DNA of 64,000 nucleotides from Cyclobacterium sp. 1_MG-2023 (GTDB lineage Bacteria; Bacteroidota; Bacteroidia; Cytophagales; Cyclobacteriaceae), in NCBI RefSeq assembly GCF_030546805.1, contig NZ_JAUOPC010000010.1:124001-188000 (forward strand). The letters run 5' to 3'. Below, one piece after another: positions 53,600-62,137 of this stretch. The position numbers and the translations under genes are program-made. Under the pieces are notes generated by a model. The model had not been told where the DNA came from. It saw nothing but the letters and a program-made list of their open reading frames with translations, and searched no databases. Every line of letters starts with the position of its first letter. The first letter of the stretch is position 1.

Positions 53600-54637
53600 A
53601 TGGAGACCTTATTTGGAATCGATTACCCCACACTTTGGTTTTTAGTTGTGGGAGGTTTGTTTTCAGGATATGCCATTCTGGATGGTTTTGATTTTGGTGC
53701 TGGCGCTTGGCATCTGTTTTTTAAAAAAGAAAAAAGCAGAAGATTGGCCCTCAATGCCATTGGTCCGGTATGGGATGGAAACGAGGTTTGGTTAGTCATT
53801 GGAGGTGGAGCGCTGTTTGCAGGTTTTCCTGTAATGTATGCCACCTTATTTTCAGGCATGTATGTTCCTTTTATGTTATTTTTGTTGGTGATCATCATGC
53901 GGGCTGTTTCTATAGAGTTTCGAAGCAAAGAACCCATGTTATGGTGGAGAAAAATGTGGGACATTTCCTATTCAGTATCCAGCATTATGTTGCCATTTTT
54001 ACTTGGCATTGTTCTCGGGAATGTGCTTTTAGGAATGCCGCTAGGTGAAGGGTTTGAGTATGAAGGGGAAGGCTTTTTAAGCTTTCTCAATCCTTATGCG
54101 ATAATGGTTGGTGTCTCTACGCTTGCCTTAATGATGTCGCATGGAGCCATTTACCTTTTATTGAAAACTGAGGGCAGAATGTATGCAAAGCTTACCCTTT
54201 TATTAAAGAAAGGAATGATTTTCTTTATGGTTAGCTTTGGTATCACCTCTTTGTATACCCTCATTTATATCCCTCATTTATCCGATACATTTAGGGGGAA
54301 TCCGGAACTATTTGTAGTTCCCTTGGCAGCCTTGCTTTGTATAGCCAATGTACCGAGGCTGGCCAACAAGAAAAAGTATGGGAAAGCCTTTCTTTTTTCC
54401 TCCTTAACAATAAGTCTGTTACTTATTTTGGTGGCCATAGAATTGTACCCCAACTTGTTGTTTTCCACCCTTGATCCGAAATATACCATAACCGTTTACA
54501 ATGCCGCTTCTTCAGATAAATCTTTAGGAATAATGCTCACTTTTGCTGCCATTGGAACCCCTTTGGTTTTGGGTTATACTGCCTTTGTGTACATTACTTT
54601 TAGGGGCAAGGTAAAAATAGATGAAACCAGCTACTGA
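53600..54637 (+). CDS. cydB: Cytochrome bd quinol oxidase subunit II
   Basis: The 345-residue protein has about eight membrane segments and the CydB features ILDGFDFGAGA near the N-terminus, GPVWDGNEVWLV and a central RAVSIEFRSKE. It is the partner of CydA in the bd-type terminal oxidase. It is separated from cydA by 6 bp, so the pair is one transcript. The cydC/cydD assembly genes and any small third subunit are not in this window. Confidence 0.92.
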   Translation: METLFGIDYPTLWFLVVGGLFSGYAILDGFDFGAGAWHLFFKKEKSRRLALNAIGPVWDGNEVWLVIGGGALFAGFPVMYATLFSGMYVPFMLFLLVIIMRAVSIEFRSKEPMLWWRKMWDISYSVSSIMLPFLLGIVLGNVLLGMPLGEGFEYEGEGFLSFLNPYAIMVGVSTLALMMSHGAIYLLLKTEGRMYAKLTLLLKKGMIFFMVSFGITSLYTLIYIPHLSDTFRGNPELFVVPLAALLCIANVPRLANKKKYGKAFLFSSLTISLLLILVAIELYPNLLFSTLDPKYTITVYNAASSDKSLGIMLTFAAIGTPLVLGYTAFVYITFRGKVKIDETSY

Positions 54638-54747
54638 TTGCCCCATTCTTTAAGGTGTTGATATTCTGTAGAATTGTATGGAAATATAACTGTTTAGTTT
54701 TATATTTCTGAAGCAAAACCCTTTCACTTATTTAAACCCAAAACATT

Positions 54748-55659
54748 ATGAAAAGGATCGTAATAATTCTTGTAACCTTCTTTTGCGTCTCTTCTATATA
54801 TGGGCAGCATCTAGATATAGCAAATCCGGCACTGTTGGATTTAGTAGATGAGAATAGCCAAGTCCTAAAACTTCACGATGGTTTCCAATTTACTGAAGGT
54901 CCGGTTTGGAATGAGGAAGGACAGTATTTACTATTCAGTGATATTCCTGCCAATACAATCTTTAAGCTTGAGCCTACCGGTGAAATCACCTCTTTTAGAA
55001 AACCAAGTCATAATTCCAATGGGTTAACCTACGATAAAGAAGGGAACTTGATAATTGCAGAACATAGCGGAAGAAAAATAGGCAAGTTAAGCCCTGAAGG
55101 GAATTATTCCACTTTAGTGGATAAATATAAGGGCACCCAACTGAACAGTCCCAATGATGTGATTGTGGATAGCCAAGGAGCTATTTATTTCACAGACCCT
55201 CCCTATGGTAGGCCTAAAGATGCCACTGATACTTTATCCTTCAATGGGGTCTATAAATTTTCTAATGGAGAACTTGAATTGATAGCTGATAACCTTTACA
55301 GACCCAATGGGATTGCTTTGTCTCCTGATGAGCGAAGCTTATATGTAGCCAATTCCGGTCAACCCAAGCAATTTATAAAATTCCCTATCAATAGATCAGG
55401 CAAAATAGGGAAGGGAAAGGTGTTTTTTGACGCATCTGAATTAGCCGGAGAAGGTAACCCTGACGGTATCAAAGTCGACCCTGAAGGAAATATATTTGCT
55501 ACCGGGCCCGGAGGTGTTTTGGTCTTTACAGAAAAAGGGGAATTACTAGGAACGATAAAATTTCCCGAAACCCCTGCCAACCTGGCTTTTGGAGGGCAAG
55601 ATATGAAAACTCTTTTCGTAACAGCTAGGACAGGATTGTATTCCATTCGGTTAAAATAG
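54748..55659 (+). CDS. SMP-30/gluconolactonase-type exported lactonase
   Basis: The 303-residue protein has a signal peptide ending near IYGQ. Propeller features of SMP-30 lactonases are intact: FTEGPVWNEEGQYLLFSDI (metal Glu), NSPNDVIVDSQGAIYFTDPPYG (metal Asn/Asp), YRPNGIALSPDERSLYVAN and NPDGIKVDPEGNIFATGPGG. It hydrolyses sugar lactones to aldonic acids, here outside the cytoplasm. The next gene, an enolase-superfamily dehydratase, starts 12 bp after the stop, suggesting a shared route for sugar acids. Confidence 0.88.
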   Translation: MKRIVIILVTFFCVSSIYGQHLDIANPALLDLVDENSQVLKLHDGFQFTEGPVWNEEGQYLLFSDIPANTIFKLEPTGEITSFRKPSHNSNGLTYDKEGNLIIAEHSGRKIGKLSPEGNYSTLVDKYKGTQLNSPNDVIVDSQGAIYFTDPPYGRPKDATDTLSFNGVYKFSNGELELIADNLYRPNGIALSPDERSLYVANSGQPKQFIKFPINRSGKIGKGKVFFDASELAGEGNPDGIKVDPEGNIFATGPGGVLVFTEKGELLGTIKFPETPANLAFGGQDMKTLFVTARTGLYSIRLK

Positions 55660-55671
55660 TTGAGTTTTAAA

Positions 55672-56937
55672 ATGGATTCAGGAAGAAGAAAATTCATTCA
55701 TAAGGCAGGTTTGGGAGCTGCTGGTGGATTAATCGCAGCTAGAGGAAAGGCTAACTTGAGAGAAACTCCTGAATTTTTTAAAATCCAGGCAATAGAACAG
55801 GCTTTAACAGAACCTGTTTTAAATATTTCGGAATTAAAGGAACCCGTATGGATCGCATCGGTGGAATTGTTGAGGAAGAAGGATAATTTTATTTGCAGGG
55901 TAAGGTCTAAAGATGGTGCGGAAGGGATAGCTGTAAGCAATAATATGCAAATAATATACCTATACCCTATATTTTTGCATCGGATTCAACCTTTTTTTAT
56001 TGGAAAGGATGCCAGACATCTTGAAACATTACTTGAAGAGGTTTATGTATACAAGAGCAATTACAAATTGCAAAGCCTGGCCTTGTGGGTGCCACTAGCT
56101 ACCTTAGAATTTGCTATTTTAGATTTGTTAGGAAAATTAAGCGACAAAAGTATAGGAGAGCTCATTGGTGAAATCCATAACCCTAATATAGCTGTTTATC
56201 AAGCTAATAATTTTAGAGGGAAATCAGCAGAAGAATCTATAGGCTTGATCGAAGCCCAAGTCCGGGAAACCGGCGCCAAAGCATTAAAGTTTAAAATAGG
56301 TGGGAGAATGAGCAATGACCTGGATTTTCCTTCAGGAAGATCGGAAAATTTGATCCCATTAGTAAGGGAAAGATTCGGCGCAGACATGGCCATTTATGCC
56401 GACTCAAATGGATCATATTCAGTAAAGGAGGCAGTCAGGATTGGTAAAATATTGCAAGAATATAAGTTAGACTTTTATGAGGAACCAGTTCCATTCGATT
56501 GGTATGAGGAGACATTAGAAGTAAATAGGGCATTGGAGATACCTATTGCCGGGGGTGAACAGGAGCCTAGCATTCATAATTTTAAATGGTTGATTGAAAA
56601 TGATGCTTTGGATATTGTTCAACCTGATATATTTTATTTTGGTGGAATGATTAGGTCCATGAGGGTTTCAAAAATGGCGGCAATCAAAGGAAAAGAATGC
56701 ACCCCACATATCTCCGGCTCCGGGCTAGGTTATTTATACATGTTACACTTTGTTTCGGCAATTCCTAATGCAGGACCATTTCATGAATTTAAAGGTCTAA
56801 ACCGAGATATACCTTTGGATTGTGCTACTTCAGACCTTTCGAGTATCGATGGAACAGTAAGCGTACCAACCGGAGCAGGCTTGGGAGTTACACTGGATCC
56901 GGATTTTGTTGATGCACATAAAAAAGTAAAGGGCTAA
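55672..56937 (+). CDS. Tat-exported enolase-superfamily (MR/GlucD-like) dehydratase or racemase
   Basis: The ATG at 55672 (MDSGRRKFIHKAG) is chosen over a TTG at 55660. The RR motif and hydrophobic stretch form a Tat signal. The 421-residue product has KFKIGG with K206 and K208 (KxK general base), metal ligands Asp244 (YADSNGS), Glu270 (FYEEP) and Glu296 (AGGEQE), and PHISGSGLG with His346, the Asp/His arrangement of the mandelate-racemase branch. The substrate is unknown. Exported members are uncommon. It follows the lactonase gene. Confidence 0.85.
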   Translation: MDSGRRKFIHKAGLGAAGGLIAARGKANLRETPEFFKIQAIEQALTEPVLNISELKEPVWIASVELLRKKDNFICRVRSKDGAEGIAVSNNMQIIYLYPIFLHRIQPFFIGKDARHLETLLEEVYVYKSNYKLQSLALWVPLATLEFAILDLLGKLSDKSIGELIGEIHNPNIAVYQANNFRGKSAEESIGLIEAQVRETGAKALKFKIGGRMSNDLDFPSGRSENLIPLVRERFGADMAIYADSNGSYSVKEAVRIGKILQEYKLDFYEEPVPFDWYEETLEVNRALEIPIAGGEQEPSIHNFKWLIENDALDIVQPDIFYFGGMIRSMRVSKMAAIKGKECTPHISGSGLGYLYMLHFVSAIPNAGPFHEFKGLNRDIPLDCATSDLSSIDGTVSVPTGAGLGVTLDPDFVDAHKKVKG

Positions 56938-57029
56938 TGCATCATTTTAAATAAAGGAAAGAATATGTAATTTGCCGATAATATTGAAAGACAAAATATT
57001 GCCAAGCGTGGACTGATCAGAAGACGGGC

Positions 57030-57056
57030 ATTCAATTTTTACGATTGAAATTGAAT
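57030..57056. promoter_or_regulatory. Inverted repeat upstream of the sulfatase pair
   Basis: ATTCAATTT (57030-57038) and AAATTGAAT (57048-57056) are perfect arms around a 9-base spacer, about 50 bp before the candidate promoter. A regulator site is possible. Confidence 0.35.
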
Positions 57057-57107
57057 TGAAATTAAATGTGGTAAGCTTGATTTTAATTGGCAGTATGAAA
57101 CTTTAGT

Positions 57108-57137
57108 TTTGAATTTAAATAAAATAATAAACCTTTG
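57108..57137 (+). promoter_or_regulatory. Candidate promoter for the sulfatase pair
   Basis: TTTG (57108-57111) and AACCTTTG (57130-57137) are 18 bases apart, with one mismatch to TAnnTTTG at the first base. Transcription would start near 57144, ten bases before the ATG at 57154. Confidence 0.35.
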
Positions 57138-57153
57138 AATACCTTTTAATTAT

Positions 57154-58614
57154 ATGAACAAACCTTCTATCTTTTTGAGTCTTGGCTTGTTTACCTTTTC
57201 CTTAATTGGGTGTAACTCAAAACAGGAAAGCAGCACAACGCCTGAATCTACTTTATCTAAACCAAATATCATTTATATTTTAGCAGATGACCTAGGTTAT
57301 GGTGATTTAAGCTTTAATGGACAAGCGCATATTGCTACTCCAAATATTGATAAACTGGCTAAGGAAGGCTTGTTTTTTAATCAGCATTATTCCGGTTCTA
57401 CGGTGTGTGCGCCTTCCAGAAGTACCTTGGTTTCGGGATTACATACCGGTAATGCTCCGGTACGGGGAAATTATGAAATTCAGCCTGAAGGTCAATATCC
57501 ACTGCCCGATTCTGTTTTTACCATTTTTGAGTCTTTAAAGGCAGAAGGCTATACTACTGGAGCTTTTGGTAAATGGGGGTTAGGATATCCAGGTTCTGAA
57601 GGAGACCCCAATAAACAAGGAGTGGATGTTTTCTTTGGGTATAATTGCCAACGAATGGGCCATAATTATTACCCTTTTCACCTATGGGACAATCAAGATT
57701 CCTTGGTATTGGAAGGAAATGCCGGAACAAAACTGGAGGAATATGGTCCTGAGCTTATCCATAAAAAGACCTTGGATTTCATATCAAACAATAGTCAAAA
57801 CCCTTTTTTCCTATATGTACCTACCATTATCCCACATGCTGAATTAATCGTTCCGGAAGACATGATGAAAGATTATCGGGGAAGGTTTGATGAAACCCCT
57901 TACAAAGGAGTGGATGCTGGACCCGACTATAAAATTGGTGGATATATGTCCCAGGAAGAGCCCCGAGCGGCCTTTGTGGCCATGGTGGAATTACTGGATA
58001 AACAAGTAGGTGAAATTGTTGGTAAGCTTGAGGAATTGGGGATCAGAGACAATACCCTTATAATTTTTACCTCAGACAATGGTCCTCATAAAGAAGGGGG
58101 AGCAGATCCTGACTTCTTTAATAGCAATGGTCCATGGAAAGGTTACAAAAGGGATTTGTACGAAGGGGGAATCAGGGTTCCAATGATTGCCAATTGGCCC
58201 GGAAAAATTAAACCGGGCAAAACAGATCATATTTCTGCTTTCTGGGATATTTATCCTACAGTTGCAGCTTTGACAGGGAGCGAATTGCCAGGGAATACAG
58301 ATGGGATTTCCTTTGAACCTACGCTTCTTGGCGAGGCAGGAAAACAGAAAAAACATGAGTATTTATACTGGGAATTTATTGAGCAAGGAGGAAAACAAGC
58401 CATTAGGAAAGGCAAATGGAAAGCCATTAGACTTAATCTTAGAAAAGACAATAATCCTCCAATTGAATTGTACAATTTGGAAGATGATCCGGGAGAAAAA
58501 AACAATATCGCAGACAAGCATCCTGAATTGGTGAAATCATTCAAAGCATTGATGGAAGAAAACCATACACCTAATCCGGTTTTTAAATTGTATGCCTCAG
58601 AATTAGATAAGTAA
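57154..58614 (+). CDS. Sulfatase lipoprotein 1
   Basis: The 486-residue protein has a lipobox (LIGC, Cys about 20). YILADDLGYGDL provides the metal Asp pair, CAPSRSTLVSG the formylglycine motif with Cys85, and FTSDNGPHKEGG the later metal ligands. KWGLGYPGSEGDPNKQGVDVFFGY fits the arylsulfatase A-like branch. The C-terminal part (NLEDDPGEKNNIADKHPE) is the usual sulfatase tail. It removes sulfate esters from a sulfated carbohydrate. A second sulfatase starts 27 bp downstream, and the two probably form an operon. Confidence 0.9.
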   Translation: MNKPSIFLSLGLFTFSLIGCNSKQESSTTPESTLSKPNIIYILADDLGYGDLSFNGQAHIATPNIDKLAKEGLFFNQHYSGSTVCAPSRSTLVSGLHTGNAPVRGNYEIQPEGQYPLPDSVFTIFESLKAEGYTTGAFGKWGLGYPGSEGDPNKQGVDVFFGYNCQRMGHNYYPFHLWDNQDSLVLEGNAGTKLEEYGPELIHKKTLDFISNNSQNPFFLYVPTIIPHAELIVPEDMMKDYRGRFDETPYKGVDAGPDYKIGGYMSQEEPRAAFVAMVELLDKQVGEIVGKLEELGIRDNTLIIFTSDNGPHKEGGADPDFFNSNGPWKGYKRDLYEGGIRVPMIANWPGKIKPGKTDHISAFWDIYPTVAALTGSELPGNTDGISFEPTLLGEAGKQKKHEYLYWEFIEQGGKQAIRKGKWKAIRLNLRKDNNPPIELYNLEDDPGEKNNIADKHPELVKSFKALMEENHTPNPVFKLYASELDK

Positions 58615-58641
58615 ACTTTTAAGATAATAAGATTTTAAACA

Positions 58642-60231
58642 ATGATTAAATTATCCAAATTGAGTTTTGCAAGCCTATGTTTGCTATACCTGGGGAACTT
58701 TTCATGTACTTCAGAAAAAGTGGAAACCATAGAAAAGGCTCCCAATGTCTTGTTTATCCTGGTGGATGACATGGGATATGCAGATCTAGGATATTCAGGG
58801 TCTACATTTTATGAGACACCAAATATTGACAACCTGGCCAAAGACAGTTGGCAATTCACCAATGGATATTCAGGAAGTAGGGTATGTAGTCCTGCCAGAG
58901 CCACAATTATGACCGGGCAGTTTACCGCCAGTCATGGTATAACGGATTGGATTGGAGCGAAAACAGGAGAGAATTGGAGGACCCACAAAAGGCATGATCC
59001 CATGCTTCCTGCAGATTATGTTTATCAGCTGCCAAAAGAAAGTACCACCTTGGCAGAAGCCTTCAAAGCCAATGGCTACAATACTTTTTTTGCAGGAAAA
59101 TGGCATCTGGGAGATGAAGGAAGCTATCCGGAGGACCATGGATTTGATGAAAATATTGGTGGTTGGGACAAAGGATCTCCTTCAGGAGGGTTTTTTGCGC
59201 CTTATACAAACCCCAAATTGAAAAATGGCCCCGATGGTGAAAACCTTACCATCCGTCTGGCAAATGAGGTGGCCAATTTTATGGACAGAAGTAAAGATAA
59301 ACCGTTTTTGGCTTTTCTGTCCTTTTATGCTGTACATGCTCCGGTACAAACCAGCAAGAAGAAATGGTCTAAGTATAGAGACAAAGCTGAGGCCATGGGC
59401 ATCGCTGATAAAGGGTTTGAAATGGGAGAGAAACTTCCTTTTAGAACTGTTCAGGACAATCCAAATTATGCAGGCTTAGTGGAATATGTAGATGATGCTG
59501 TAGGAATAGTGATGAATCAACTTGAGACCTTGGGGCTTGCAGAAAATACCATTGTGGTATTCACCTCAGACAATGGGGGAGTAGTCGCAGGAGATGCATT
59601 TGCTACCTCCAACTTGTTTGTTAAAGGTGGCAAAGGTCATCATTGGGAAGGTGGCGTACGTGTACCTTATTTAATAAAAGTTCCGGGAACACAACCTAAA
59701 GCACCTGTTGATTACCCGGTTGTGGGTGCGGATTTTTTACCTACTTTATTGGATTACCTTCCACAAGATGTGAATATTTCTCAGGAGATTGAGGGCAGAA
59801 GCTTAAAACCATTAATTGAAGGTGAAGCCTTGGACGAGCGACCTATATTCTGGCATTATCCTCATTATGGAAACCAAGGAGGAGTTCCTTCTGCCATGGT
59901 GAGAAAAGGGGATTGGAAATTGATTCGGTATTTTGAAGATGGCCATGAGGAATTGTATCGTATTCCTGATGACCCATTTGAGGAAAATGAGCTTTCAGAG
60001 GCTTCTCCTGAGATCAAGACCGCTTTGTCTACTTTACTAACCGAGTATCTGAACGATAAGGAAGTATTGATGCCTAGGCCGGATGAAGCCTTCGATCAAT
60101 CACTATTCGAAGAAAGACTCCATAATATGGAAAATGAATTGATGCCTCGACTTGAAAAACAACGACTTGATTTCTTGGACAAAAACTGGCAACCCAATGA
60201 AGATTGGTGGGGAAGTGAAGCTGCGGAATAG
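58642..60231 (+). CDS. Sulfatase lipoprotein 2
   Basis: The 529-residue protein has a signal sequence with a weak lipobox (NFSC, Cys about 22). VLFILVDDMGYADLG holds the metal Asp pair, VCSPARATIMTGQ the formylglycine motif with Cys82, and KWHLGDEG plus TSDNGGV the remaining active-site elements. It belongs to the arylsulfatase group. The C-terminal helix is longer than in the neighbouring sulfatase (about 60 residues of charged helix). Two sulfatases in series suggest stepwise desulfation of one glycan (inference). Confidence 0.9.
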   Translation: MIKLSKLSFASLCLLYLGNFSCTSEKVETIEKAPNVLFILVDDMGYADLGYSGSTFYETPNIDNLAKDSWQFTNGYSGSRVCSPARATIMTGQFTASHGITDWIGAKTGENWRTHKRHDPMLPADYVYQLPKESTTLAEAFKANGYNTFFAGKWHLGDEGSYPEDHGFDENIGGWDKGSPSGGFFAPYTNPKLKNGPDGENLTIRLANEVANFMDRSKDKPFLAFLSFYAVHAPVQTSKKKWSKYRDKAEAMGIADKGFEMGEKLPFRTVQDNPNYAGLVEYVDDAVGIVMNQLETLGLAENTIVVFTSDNGGVVAGDAFATSNLFVKGGKGHHWEGGVRVPYLIKVPGTQPKAPVDYPVVGADFLPTLLDYLPQDVNISQEIEGRSLKPLIEGEALDERPIFWHYPHYGNQGGVPSAMVRKGDWKLIRYFEDGHEELYRIPDDPFEENELSEASPEIKTALSTLLTEYLNDKEVLMPRPDEAFDQSLFEERLHNMENELMPRLEKQRLDFLDKNWQPNEDWWGSEAAE

Positions 60232-60247
60232 ATTTTAATACGGATCT

Positions 60248-60288
60248 GGGACATTGTTGCTGAAACAGAAACAATGTCCCTTTTTTTT
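60248..60288 (+). terminator. Intrinsic terminator of the sulfatase operon
   Basis: GGGACATTGTT (60248-60258) pairs perfectly with AACAATGTCCC (60270-60280); an inner CTG/CAG pair sits near the loop. Eight T residues follow. It stops only plus-strand transcription. Confidence 0.9.
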
Positions 60289-60361
60289 AAGTCTCTAAGA
60301 GGTGTTTTTAATAGGTTTTGTAGGTAGAAGAGGGCTGATGAGGAAGTTGTGTTCCCTCTTG

Positions 60362-62131
60362 CTAGAGCGGCCAAATCCACAATATCATGGGTATACTTAC
60401 CACCATCACAATGATGGTAAGGGGTAATCCGAGTTTCCAATAATCACCAAACTTATAACCACCCGGCCCCAAAACCAGTGTGTTGGACTGGTGTCCTATA
60501 GGGGTAAGAAATGAGGAGGAGGCCCCTATGGCTATGGCCATCAAAAATGGATCAGCTGAAAACTGTAAAGCAGTAGCTATTTGTAAGGCTATCGGAGCCA
60601 TTAATACAACTGTTGCTGCATTATTTATCAAAGCAGACAAAAGCATGGTCGTTAGCATTATAAGCCCAAGAAGGGTCCAGGTAGGTAAATTTTCTGCACT
60701 TGACAATATCAATTGGGTAATGGTATTGGCAGCACCACTGCTTTCAAAGGCATGTCCCACAGGAATCATTGCGCCTAACAAGACAATGACGGGCCAGTCG
60801 ATACTTGAATAAAGATTTTTTAATGGTAGAATTTTACTAAAAACCATTCCCATGGCTGCCAGGGTGAAGGATATGGCCACAGGGAGCCAACCCAATACCA
60901 CTGCAATAATAGACAAAACAAAGAGAGACAGGGCCAAGGCAGTACGTCTTGGTTGACCAATTTTAATACTTCTCTTGGCTAGAGGGTAACATTGCATCTC
61001 TTTAAAAGTTTCCGAGACTTTATCTCTTCTCATTTGCAACAGTAATACATCTCCAGAACGGAAAACTTCATGATCAATTCGCTTTATTAATGTCCTGTTG
61101 CCTCGGGATAAGGCCAATAGGTTGACGTCAAACCGTGAGCGCATATGTATACTCGATGCTGTTTGCCCAATCAATGATGAGTTCTCTTGTATGATTCCTT
61201 CAGTATTGATGATTTCATTTTTATCTTCAATTTCTTCTAAGAAGTCTTCATCTCCTACCAGGTCAACTTGGTATTTGTTGATAAATTCTTCCAAGTCATC
61301 GGTATTGGATTCCAGGATAAGAATGTCATTGGGGATAAGTATAAAATAGGGACTGGGCGCATGAATTCTAACCTTGTTTCTGACGACACCTAAGACCTTG
61401 ATATCTATTTCTTTATCTGCTGTTATCTGTTTGATGGCCTTGTTCTCCAAAGAAGAATTTTCACTAAGGACTATTTCTGTAATGTAGTTTTCAATTTTAA
61501 ATAAAGCTTCATCAGAAAGACTACCTCTTCTTTTAGGAATTAACCGCCAACCTACTGTAGAAATAAAAAATACGCCGGAAATAGCCACCATAGCTCCCAA
61601 AATGGTAAAGTCAAACATTCCAAATGCTGCCTCTCCACTTTGGGCTCGAAATGAAGATACAATGATATTGGGAGGGGTGCCAATAAGGGTGGTAAGCCCA
61701 CCCAATAGTGAAGCAAAAGCAATGGGCATTAAAATGACGGATGGAGAATAATTGTGTTTTCTAGCCAATTGTATGGCAACAGGCATAAAAATAGCTAAGG
61801 CTCCTATATTGTTCATGAACCCTGAGGCAAGGGCAACTGCGCCGGACATGGTTGCAATCTGAAGGTTAAGGTTTTTTCCAACCTTCTCCATTAAAGCTAC
61901 GATTACATTGACTATGCCTGAATTTTCCAGTCCTTTACTTACCACAAGTATGGCTGCTACAGTGATTACAGCCGGATGGCTAAACCCCATAAAGGCAGTG
62001 TCATAAGGGACGAGACCAAGTATGGCCAACAAAATTAACGCAGAAAGCGCAACAAGGTCATACCTTATCTTTCCCCATATAAAAAACAATAGGGAGAGCC
62101 CTAGAATTACAAATACCTGGATTTCTTCCAT
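60362..62131 (-). CDS. SLC13-family anion permease with RCK_C domains
   Basis: The 589-residue protein has about eleven hydrophobic segments in two halves. The first half contains FMNNIGALAIFMPVAI and the second INNAATVVLMAPIA, the paired Asn-rich motifs of the CitMHS/DASS transporters. Between them (about 205-390) are two soluble RCK_C-type domains (IKVLGVVRNKVRIHAPSPYFILIPNDILIL, then RSRFDVNLLALSRGNRTL). The family moves sulfate, dicarboxylates or related anions. Its position facing two sulfatases makes sulfate a plausible substrate. It begins 6 bp after the acyl-CoA oxidase-like gene on the same strand. Confidence 0.85.
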   Translation of the reverse strand: MEEIQVFVILGLSLLFFIWGKIRYDLVALSALILLAILGLVPYDTAFMGFSHPAVITVAAILVVSKGLENSGIVNVIVALMEKVGKNLNLQIATMSGAVALASGFMNNIGALAIFMPVAIQLARKHNYSPSVILMPIAFASLLGGLTTLIGTPPNIIVSSFRAQSGEAAFGMFDFTILGAMVAISGVFFISTVGWRLIPKRRGSLSDEALFKIENYITEIVLSENSSLENKAIKQITADKEIDIKVLGVVRNKVRIHAPSPYFILIPNDILILESNTDDLEEFINKYQVDLVGDEDFLEEIEDKNEIINTEGIIQENSSLIGQTASSIHMRSRFDVNLLALSRGNRTLIKRIDHEVFRSGDVLLLQMRRDKVSETFKEMQCYPLAKRSIKIGQPRRTALALSLFVLSIIAVVLGWLPVAISFTLAAMGMVFSKILPLKNLYSSIDWPVIVLLGAMIPVGHAFESSGAANTITQLILSSAENLPTWTLLGLIMLTTMLLSALINNAATVVLMAPIALQIATALQFSADPFLMAIAIGASSSFLTPIGHQSNTLVLGPGGYKFGDYWKLGLPLTIIVMVVSIPMILWIWPL

Positions 62132-62137
62132 AAAAAC

